Source: Mesostigma viride
Lineage: Eukaryota; Streptophyta; Mesostigmatophyceae; Mesostigmatales; Mesostigmataceae
Reading direction: 5' to 3'
DNA length: 62,000 nt
NCBI GenBank assembly: GCA_009746045.1
Contig: RPFO01000406.1
Location: 7,501 to 69,500, forward strand
Part shown: one piece after another, positions 1 through 9,900 of the stretch
How positions within the stretch are numbered: the first letter of the stretch is position 1
Layout: each line of letters opens with the position of its first letter
Program-made: the position numbers and the translations under genes
Notes under the pieces: model-generated
Databases searched by the model: none
What the model was told of the DNA's origin: nothing
What the model saw: only the letters and a program-made list of their open reading frames with translations

Positions 1-348
1 CCTGGGTCGGTCGGACCCCTTTCTTAAACATCAAGGGGGGGGTGTAGTCGCTCTACACGTAAGCCAGGCATTATTTCAATGCACAAGGCTACACATTTCC
101 ATCACAATTCATATTCACCATCCTGAACGACTCGGACATGCGGACAAGATAACGGCAGGCTCAAGCTACCATGCTCCGGATTCTCCCGATTTCTGGCCTG
201 CGCTGCATGTTGTCTCCTTGATGTACATGTGTGCCTATGATGTGCCACACACCAGATGATGCCCATGCAGCCTTATTTTAGTTATGCTCGGTGCCCATGC
301 AGGGAGTTACTCTCTGCTGAGAAGCCACGCCCTAGCTAGCCTTTGGAC
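1..348. repeat. Repeat module shared with copy B flank, plus an inverted family 1 fragment
   Basis: Positions 45-215 match 22063-22232 closely (ACACGTAAGCCAG, then AAGATAACGGCAGGCTC, then CGGATTCTCCCGATTTCTGG) and have no conserved ORF. Positions 240-345 are the family 1 3' UTR in plus orientation (CCAGATGATGCCCATGCAG, GAGAAGCCACGCC). Confidence 0.65.
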
Positions 349-689
349 ATATTAATTAATTAATTAATTAATTAATTAATTTGTTAATTAGGAACATAAC
401 TCCGTTGGGAGTATATGTAGCACATATCCCAGAGAAGGGGCATATATGGCTTTTAATACATTCTAAGCTATTTCTTGCAAGGGTGGGAATGTAAGCAATT
501 CCCTCCTTGCTCTAGGTACGTGCACCAAGGGCACCTGCACCGGCCACCAGAGTCTCAAGCTCAACCCAACTAAGGCCGGGAGCCTAGCTGTCATGGGGAG
601 GGAAGATCATCAGGGCTATACAAGAGCAAGAGCGTGGCATCTCAGCAGAGAGCAACTCACTGCATTGAATTGAATGGAATTGAATTGTA
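349..689 (-). mobile_element. Family 1 retroelement, 3' fragment with TTAA tail
   Basis: The family 1 3' end, read on the minus strand as ATATACTCCCAACGGAGTTATGTTCC, starts at 389; the TTAA-type tail is at 349-388. The fragment runs to about 663, then a second tail (AATTC-like, 664-689) begins. Confidence 0.75.
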
Positions 690-2793
690 ACATAACTCCG
701 TTGGGAGTATATGTAGCACATGCATAGCCCTTGATCGAGGGGGCATATGGCCTATCATACATCCTAAGCTACTTCCTGCAAGGGTGGGGATGTAAAGGAC
801 CCTTGCTCTAGGTGCACCAAGGCACTTGCATCCCCATGATCTTCAAGCTATGCCCAGCGAAGGGCCGGGAGCCTGTCATGGGGGGGAAGATCAGCATAGC
901 TATACAAAGAAGCTAGGGCATGGCGTCTCAGCAGAGAGTTACTCCCTGCATAGGCACAACAGAACTAAATAAAGCTGGGCATCATCTGGGGTGTGGCTCA
1001 TCATAGGCACACATGTACATGATTAAGTAAAGCGCGTGGCTTAGCTGGGATAGTGCCTCTAGGAGACGTACCATTGCATGATGTACATGGCCACGGTCTA
1101 TCTATTCTACACTACTACTGCTGTATTCCCCTAAGCTGGGGCGTCTGGAGTCGCTGGGGCCGCGGGGGGGGGGGGGTCGCCTGCCAGGGCTTATGGCCGA
1201 CGTAGATGGCCGCCCCCTTCCAGTACACCGGCTGCCCCGCCTGGGTCTGCCGGAGCTGGAGGTAGGTCGGCCATAGCTCCCGTCGCCGTTGTTGCTGCCG
1301 GCAGGGTCAACTCACTGCATGGGCACAGCATAACTTTAGATAAAGCTAGGCATCATCTGGAGTGTGGCACATCATAGGCACAATGTCATGTACATGGCTA
1401 AATAATGCTCGTGAATCAGCTGGTATAGTGCCTGTAGGAGGCTTACATGTACATGGCCACGGTCTATCTATTCTACACTACTACTGCTGTATTCCCCTAA
1501 GCTGGGGCGTCTGGAGTCGCTGGGGCCGCGGGGGTCACATGCCAGGGCTTGTGGGCGACGTAGATGGTCGCGCCCCCTTCCAGTACACCGGCTGCCCCAC
1601 CTTGGTCTGCTGGAGCTGGACGGGTAGGTCGGCCATATAGCTCCCGTCGCCGTTGTTGCTGCGCCAGGGTCAAGTCGTCGTCAAGGGTGAAGCTAGTGAT
1701 TCTTCTCGAGCCGCTTGCGGCGTCTGAGAAAAGAAATCTTGTCCGCCGGGTTCTTAAAAGTGAGAAGGAGCGGGGGCGCCCCTAGTGCCTTACCCCGCGC
1801 GCGGGGAAGGCGGTGGGCGACCAGCTCGATCTCACCAGTAAGGCCCATGCGACCAAGAATTTCTTTCTCAAACGCACGTGCAAGCTTCTCGGAATTCTCA
1901 CCTTCCTCCATGTCGAAGTGCTTGACGATGACGTTGAGGCTGCGCTTGGCTAGCTCGGCCTCCTTGCGGAGGTCGAGTGTCTGCTGCTGGAGCTGTGCTG
2001 CGACGGCGGAGGTGGTGGAGGTGGTGTGCTGCTGGGTTAAGCATGTCCACCCAGATCGGGATGGGAGGAGCATCGCCAGCCAGGCCAGCAGGGGCTGGCT
2101 TGGCGGGAATGTCCTTCACCACCTGGGCCCTGGGCGGTGAGGCCTGCGGTGTTTTGCAGGACCTCGATGGCGATGGCATTGTCCTTGAGGCGCTGGTCGA
2201 TGTCGCGGAGCTGGGCGGTGATCTGGAATCGGTGGAGGCGGACTAGGGGGGTGGGTGGGTGGAGGCGAGGAGGGTGGCGGTGGCGGTGGGAATGGTGCAT
2301 GGGAGCTCAGCAGCCAGCGTGCGGCCTACAGCTGCCACATCTGCAGCTAGGGGCGTCACGTGCTGTGAGATGGCTTGGTTGAGGTGGAGGAGGAGGGTGG
2401 ATTCGGTCAAGGGGATGGGTTGCCAGATCGAGGTCCGCGGAACAGCGTTGAAGGATGGAAAAGAGGGCGGCGAGCTGAATTAAGGCGCGGTTGCGACCAA
2501 CCAGACAGGTCAGGTGCGCGGGGCTGAAACTGGCCCAGCCGTCAGACTGGCTGCGGAAGCATTTATGGCGTTGGAGGCGCTGGCACAGGTCCAGAAGGGA
2601 GGCGTACCACCCATAAAACAATTAAAAGCTCCAGGATCCGGATGTGTGGCCAGTCGAAAAAGCCGGGTCTGTGGACGTCGAAGGTGGAAAATAACCTGTC
2701 AACGTCAAAGTCGTGCTCAGACCAGCTAGGTTCGGCTGGGCGGCTGCGTTTGGGCTCAGACGAGGCTTTAATTGGACATGCAGCCATGCGCAT
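690..2793 (-). mobile_element. Family 1 retroelement copy A
   Basis: A longer copy with its 3' end at about 690 and AATTC-type tail on its left. Its 3' part is tandemly duplicated: about 1040-1320 is repeated at about 1400-1680 (spacing about 361 bp). The body carries a broken ORF1 (see 1496-2793). 5' end is near 2793, where a plus-oriented 3' fragment of the same family begins. Confidence 0.7.
1496..2793 (-). pseudogene. Broken ORF1-like gene, family 1 copy A
   Basis: Read in several frames: an N-terminal piece with EPKRSRPAEPSW and RPGFFDW, a coiled-coil piece ITAQLRDIDQRLKDNAIAI, then AAQLQQQTLDLRKEAELAKRSLN, FDMEEGENSEKLARAFEKEILGRMGL, a PADKISFLRRRKRLEK motif, and DDDLTLAQQQRRRE. The last two resemble the RNA-binding and C-terminal domains of L1-type ORF1 proteins (pattern R-R-K-x-L, then DLT-x-x-Q-x-x-R-R-x-L-W-P). 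Several frame breaks; no reverse transcriptase nearby in this copy. Confidence 0.6.
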
Positions 2794-2794
2794 A

Positions 2795-3505
2795 TGCTGA
2801 TCTTCCCCCCTATATGTCTGCGCGCCTTTCGGTAGGTGTTAGAATACATAGTGGTGTGCAGGTGCACTTTGAGCACCCAGAGCACGTGTAGTTTACACCC
2901 TACCCTTGCAGGAAGTAGCCCAGAGTGTATTAAAAGCCATATACCCATCTCATGCAGGGATATGTGCTACATATACTCCCAACAGAGTTATGTTCCAATT
3001 CAATTCAATTCAATTCAATTCAATTCAATTCAATTCAATTCAATTCAATTCAATTCAATTCAATTCAATTCAATTCAATTCAATTCAATTCAATTCAATT
3101 CAATTCAATTCAATTCAATTCAATTCAATTCAACTCAACTCAACTCAACTCAACTCAACTCAACTCAACTCAACTCAACTCAACTCAACTCAACTCAACT
3201 CAACTCAACTCAACTCAACTCAACTCAACTCAACTCAACTCAACTCAACTCAACTCAACTCAACTCAACTCAACTCAACTCAACTCAACTCAACTCAACT
3301 CAACTCAACTCAACTCAACTCAACTCAACTCAACTCAACTCAACTCAACTCAACTCAACTCAACTCAACTCAACTCAACTCAACTCAACTCAACTCAACT
3401 CAACTCAATTCAATTCAATTCAATTCAATTCAATTCAATTCAATTCAATTCAATTCAATTCAATTCAATTCAATTCAATTCAATTCAATTCAATTCAACT
3501 CAATG
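2795..3505 (+). mobile_element. Family 1 3' fragment in plus orientation with a 500-bp pentanucleotide tail
   Basis: The 3' UTR (from about 2795) ends at 2995-2997 in ...CTCCCAACAGAGTTATGTTCC and runs straight into the (CAATT)n/(CAACT)n array. It lies head-to-head with copy A. Confidence 0.75.
2998..3505 (+). repeat. Pentanucleotide array with block structure
   Basis: About 27 CAATT units, then about 55 CAACT units (3131-3405), then 18 CAATT (3406-3495) and one CAACT. All three frames are open and read as NSIQF/NSTQL repeats, which I do not accept as protein. It starts exactly where the retroelement 3' end stops. Confidence 0.9.
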
Positions 3506-3985
3506 GTGAGGCAGAGGCGATGTTGGAGTATGGGTCAGGAGTTTGATGTTTGAGCGCCCATGGTGCCCGGCCGGTACCATTCATTGTACGTTAGCCATGC
3601 TGCATGCTTCCAAATGTCCAAGGAGAGCTGTACACTGTGCAAACACATAAGCACAATAATTACCAGTGGTGAAAAATGCTGCGATGCATATGTGAGGAAG
3701 CCAAAATTTTTGAAAGGAAGTTAGCCACGATTCATACTAACCGACCAGTCAGCACCCCAGCTGAGGTGACATCGTCTCGCCCGTGGGGCCCACTGGTTCC
3801 TACGGGTCTGTCTCTCGCGCCGCGCGCCGTTAATGACACTGTATCCACGTTGTACAGGAATACTTGTCTCAAGAAATTCATCGCTGGTGCTTGGGATGCA
3901 CCAGTCGGCTCTCCTGCATGCCATAAACCACAATATAATGTGAAATGACACAACTGTTCAACAACTGCTGCTTGGGGCGCAGCCC
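3506..3985. other. Intergenic, 3' flank of the MICU gene
   Basis: Unique-looking sequence between the array and the MICU stop codon. It should contain the MICU 3' UTR; I see no obvious TGTAA or AATAAA signal on the minus strand close to the stop, and no ORF with recognisable content. Confidence 0.5.
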
Positions 3986-6900
3986 TCAACTCTCCTGCAT
4001 GCACACAACGAGGCACTTCATGAGCTGGCCCAGCTTCACGTCGGATGCCATCGACAGCTTGGGCACCCAGTTGTCGGCGACCTGCAGGAACTCAAACACG
4101 TTCACCACGCGCTCGCGGCCGTCCGGCTTGTCCAAGCTGGCATCCGCCACGTCCTTGCCAAAGATGTGCATGATCACGTCCATGACCGGATCCGAGAGAG
4201 AGACGCCGCAGGACACCTGTCAGAGAATGCACGCCCGCGCAGGGCCAAGGGGGGCAGAGGGGGAGGGGGGCCCACGTGCAGGAAGGGGTCGGATGTTGAC
4301 CTTCAGCGAGACAACCAACAATAAGTGCTTGCCAACGGAGGAGAGTGTGTTTCACACAACGACTGAATCATGTGATGTGCGCGGGGGTAGAAGGGGGGGT
4401 TGAGGAGCCGGGGGGGGGGGGGGGGGGGGGGGGGGTGTCAGCCCAGCAGCCAGGCAGCAAGGTGACCAGGCAGGCATGAAAATGCAAAGTTGAGTTTTCC
4501 TTCCCTAACCCCAGAAAACGGGATTCAAACTGTGCCAACACGGGCCCATGAGTCTAACCTACCCTGGTGTGACATAAACCCGTTTTATCAGCGGCAAAAC
4601 AAAACCATGCAAGCTCGGCTAAACGAGTAAAACAGGCGTCCACAGCAAGCCTGTATGGTGGGCATGTGGTGAAGGCTAGGTAGTCGGTACCCCGTTAGCA
4701 GTGGTGGGAAATCAACATTCAACCCCACCAAGCACGGCAGCCTTGATCACTTGTCCACGGCTCGCTCGTGCGTCGTTCGGTTTACATTGTTCACTCGCAT
4801 GTTGTTCACTACCAACAAGTCACTACTCGCACGTAATTCGCTTGTACGTAATTCGCTTCCCCTTGCAGACCAGGGGCCTACCTTGTGTTCTCCCTTTTGT
4901 TCTCCCAAAAGGAAGGCATGCACTCTCTTACTGCTCCCTGACAGACGCCACTCAACTGCACCGCGGTCCCTCCGCACCCGCCCTAAATAGCGCCCCTTGA
5001 TCTCTTCCACGCACCTACCCACTCGTTACATCCCCAGTACCCATTCTAGTCATAGTACGCACTCGCTCATGACCTACTCACACCCCTTCCCTAGTCACAA
5101 CACGCACTCACGCATTGCCCCCCCATTACCCATTTCCTAGTCATAAAGATGTGGAATGGGCCCCAGGGAGAGCTCCGCTCACCTGCACCGTGCGCTGGAA
5201 GACCTCGCGCGTTATGCTGCTGTCACCACGCACGCGGCTGAGGGCCACCAGTGCCGTCCGCATGTCCTCCACTTTCGACATCATGCGGCCGACTGCCATG
5301 AAGTCGTCTAGCGTGATGCCCGCGTGCTCGCAGGTGCCACCTGGCGAGACGGGAGAGGGGAGGGTGCCGAGGGAAGGGGGCAGGGGGGAGGGGGCAGTGG
5401 GCAGTGGGCAGTGGGCAGTGGGCAGTGGGCAGTGGGCAGTGGGCAGTGGGCAGTGGGCAGTGGGCAGTGGGCAGTGGGCAGTGGGCAGTGGGCAGTGGGC
5501 AGTGGGCAGTGGGCAGTGGGCAGTGGTGAGGGGGAGGGGGGAGGGGGAGGGGGGACGTGCGATATCAGACGTGAGATATGATGCACAAGACGGCACACAT
5601 GCACGCAAGCCACAGCAAACCTCTAACCATCAAGAAATCGCGCATGCACGCGGCAAGGAAGGTCCAAAACCAGTTGGTGGGCTGCGGACGATGGCAACGC
5701 CAATAGCGGTAGCAAGGTGCAGAATGGAGCAAGGTGCATAATGGAGCAAGGTGCATAATGTAGCAAGGTGGCCTATCTAGAAACACCAGACATTGACCAC
5801 CGCGCCGACATCTTCACGCACACTTCGAGCACATAACATATTTCCCATCTAACCCTGTTCTGGCCTACCCTGGCGTGCCACATGACCCGATATCCATGCA
5901 TGTACGTAAAAAGGTGCTAGCCTATGTACCGGGCGTGCAGCATTAGCATCCATCCATCCATCCATCCATCCATGCACGTATGGTGATCCTGTCTAGCGTA
6001 CCGACGCACCCGGCGTGCGGCAGGAGCGTTCATTCCCTTCATTGCAACTGTACTCAAGTTATTTTTAGCTAGTAGAGACTTGCAGTCGCTTACCGGGCGT
6101 GCAGCTCTCCGACAACCCCTCCAGACGCGCCAGCAGCGCGTCCACCATGTGGATGTCCGTGCGCGCAACCAGGGAGAGGCCAAAATCCATCTTGCAGATG
6201 ACGCCCTTGTTGTCCACGTCATAGTGCGCAAACTCGAGCCGACGCACCTGGCGGCCACACGACCACATACCATGGGGCCATGGGGCAACAAGTCGTAGCA
6301 AGCATGCTTATGTATGCGTTGTTGTTATGTGTGTGTGTGGGGGGGGAGTAGTGATGGAATTTGCGTTGACGTCGGCTTTGGGCGTTGGTGGCGCCGTGGC
6401 GGCGGCAATGGCACTGGAGGCGAGGGGGGTTGGGTGTGCGCGGCTGGCAGCAACAAAAGCAATTTTTTTGGTGCCCCAGAAGGGAGGCGGAAGATGTAGC
6501 AATAAGCCTGGGTGCCAGCACAGGTAATCACCTTTCTCTCTCACCCTCCTTCCCTTTCGTCGTTCAATTCAATGCTGTCTGTTGTCTCCCCCGAATACCA
6601 TTCCTCATACCCAGTGTGCTTCCTTCGCCTCGCCGCGCCTCGCTTTCTTATTCCACTGGTCCACTAAATACTCCCAGCCTGGTCTCTCCCTCTGGCCACG
6701 CTTTCTTATTCCACAACGCATCATCAACCATCATCTCCCACACTCGGCTGCTTCCCTCCCCCCCCGCCCTCCAACAAGTCCTTCATCCCTGCACTCCTCT
6801 ACTCTTTACTCCACCCTCCCTGCCCCCCTTCCCTCCGTACCCCGCAGGTTTCCCCCTCACCTCCGTGTCTTCCCTCCTCCACCCATGGTGCAGCCATGCG

Positions 6901-9900
6901 ACGATGCTGGCGAACGTGCGCAGGTTGAGCAGCACCTTTGCCTCTACCCATCCCTACCCCTGCTGCTTACCCCCCCCCACAGGGCTACCAGGAACGCATG
7001 GAAAAATACCTCGTTGTGCAGCCGTGACACAAAGCTCGTAAACGTGTGCAAGTTCAGACAGTGGGTCTCCTTGCCCTCCGCGTCGCGGAATAGATAATTC
7101 AGGATCCCGTCACCGGTCTCAAGCTCGGCCGCGCTCGGCATCACAAAGCCAGTGCGTGCGACCATCACCTCCATGTGCTTGGACCCGCGCATGATTGCCA
7201 TCATCTGCCGCCACGATGTCCGCGTGTCAGCAAGCGTGTCAGCAGGCATGTCAGCAAGAGCAGAGGCCGTGCTTGTTGCGTGCAAAGGCTGTGCACATCA
7301 GGGGAGGAAAAGTTGGTGACGTGGAGGGTATGACTGCAGATGGAGCAACTTCAGGTGGTTATGGAGTGAACCGGAACATGTAAACAAAGATTGAAATTTC
7401 TATATTGGGAGGTGACGGAGTAGTCTTGGGATAGCTTCCATTTTCCAAGCCCCTGTGCGATGTGCCACAACACAAGGTTGCCGACCGTTTCCGGAAACCC
7501 CTTTTCCCATATGTGCTGCGAGGGGCGCCACAGACACGGGCGGGCTTTCCATACGACAGCACTGCTTCCCCCCCCCCCCCCAAAAAAAAAAACTCCAAAG
7601 CACTAAAATGACTCCTCGAATACATGCTATTTCCAGGGACGTGACATCGTTACATGGCCGCCACAAACATGTATGGCTAGATATATTGAAGCGATTCAGA
7701 TAGACAAAGTGATGCTACAATAGCGCATCAGAGCCTGGGTGTCCCTATACCATCAGCACCAGCGACATTATGAAGCGGTGTATCCAGCGGGAGCCTCCTG
7801 TCTCCCGAATGACCACTGGCGACATCATGCCCACCCACCCACCCACCCACCCACCCACCCACCCACCCACCCACCCACCCACCCACCCACCCACCCACCC
7901 ACCCACCCACCCACCCACCCACCCACCCACCCACCCACCCACCCACCCACCCACCCACCCACCCACCCACCCACCCACCCACCCACCCACCCACCCACCC
8001 ACCCACCCACCCACCCACCCACCCACCCACCCACCCACCCACCAGAATGACCACCAGTGACATGATGCCCACCTACCCGGATAGCCACCGGCGACATCAT
8101 GTCCACCCACCCACCCACCTGGATGACCTCCTTCCGGTCAATCCCGTTGTCGCCGTTGAGATCGAACATGCCAAACACGGTCTCCATGTCCGCAAGAGGG
8201 ATGGACAGCAGGATGGCTAAAAATAGGAACTCAGAGTAGGACAGCAGCGCCACATTCTTGAGGTCGGAGCCTGGGTGGGTGATCATGCCACATGGGGGTT
8301 GGGTTGCGGCAAGGGACAGGTGGCAAGTAATTGGAAGGCGCAAGAAAGGTGTGTGTGTGTGGTGGGGGGGGATTCACTCGTTATTCACATGCCCTTGTTT
8401 GGAGAGTCTGCGAATAGAAGCAGTAGTAGTGTAGGGGGAGGGGGTCAGTGCAGACGGCACATGATGGGTGGGCAAGCGTGAGATGACACAGGCAGTATTG
8501 ACAGCAGGCCTGTCGGCGCATGGCTGCTACCTGGCGCGAGTGGGAAGCGTGGGGAGCAATGTGTGGGGAGCAAAGCGAGGGGAGCAATGTGTGGGGAGTA
8601 GATGCGTGGGGAGCAATGTGTGGGGAGCAGATGCGTGGGGAGCAATGCGTGGGGAGCAGATGCGTGGGGAGCAATGCGTGGGGAGCAGATGCCTGGGGAG
8701 TCGATGCGTGGGGAGCAGATGCGTGGGGAGTCGATGCGTGGGGAGCAGATGCGTGGGGAGTCGATGCGTGGGGAGCAGATGCGTGGGGAGTAGATGCGTG
8801 GGGAGCAATGTGTGGGGAGTAGATGTGTGGGGAGTCGATGCGTGGGGAGCAGATGCGTGGGGAGTCGATGTGTGGGCAGCGTGAGATGACATGGCTGCAA
8901 AAACAGCAGGGCTGGAGGGGGCATCTTGCTCCTGTAGGGCACGCTCATGTTGGGTAAACGGCACTAGTAGGGAGCCATGAGGTGATCATGGAGCAAAATG
9001 AGTACAGTAGTTGTGGGCATCATGCTCAGATAACGTGTGAGTGGGGCAGAGGGATGCGTGCTCCTTGCTGCCTGCTAGGTAGGGCCCTATCGTGGGCATG
9101 TGGCATGTGGCTTCATCGAGGGTACAGCGCGCTACGGGGCCACTCTAGTGCCACTGTAGCGGGCAGGCCACTGCTCGCCGCTTTGTGACTCGCTCCATCA
9201 AGGGTTGAATTGGTTGCAATAATTAACTTTTATTAATCAAGCAGGAATCATACCGGTTATCCTGCCTCCCTCTCATGCCGTGGTGGATCTCCAAAAGCCC
9301 GAAAGTTGGCATAGTCAGATAGTTCAACATATAAAAGATAAAGTAGCGTATATGCATTTCATAAAAAATACGGCTATAGCAAGAGAGCTTTGGTCGAGTC
9401 GCATGTTACAGTGAGGGCATGCGGGTCCATGGTCACCATGACAGGAGCTCACTACATGAATTCAATTCAGTTATACGTACTGGTATTATTTGTAGCGCCA
9501 GGCATACATCCATGTGTGGTACTGGTATTTGTACTGGTATTATTTGTAGCGTCAGGCATACATCCATGTGTGGTACTGCTATTTGTACTGGTATGATTTG
9601 TAGCGCCAGGCATACATCCATGTGTGGTACTGCTATTTGTACTGGTATGATTTGTAGCGCCAGGCATACATCCATGTGTGGTACTGGTATTTGTACTGGT
9701 ATTATTTGTAGCGCCAGGCATACAAGAAATCTGGTAGTGTTAAAAGCTGGAAGCAGTATAAGCAAACTGGTGGTGTTAAAAACTGGTAGCAGTATAAGCA
9801 AACTGGTGGTGTTAAAAGCTGGTAGCAGAATGAGAAAACTGGTGGTGTTATAAGCTGGTAGCAGTATGAGAAAACTGGTGGTGCGATAAGCTGGTAGCAG

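Noticed and set aside
690-2997. Twin priming (5' inversion) of one L1-type insertion
   Set aside because: The inverted part has its own complete 3' end and tail at 664-720, so two copies are needed.
2836-3553. Three overlapping long ORFs of NSIQF/NSTQL repeats
   Set aside because: They are open only because a pentanucleotide array lacks stop codons in all plus frames; the same DNA is a retroelement tail.
7728-8110. ORFs of THPP and VGGW repeats on both strands
   Set aside because: Produced by the CCCA array in a MICU intron; no non-repeat coding sequence attached except the true exon 4.
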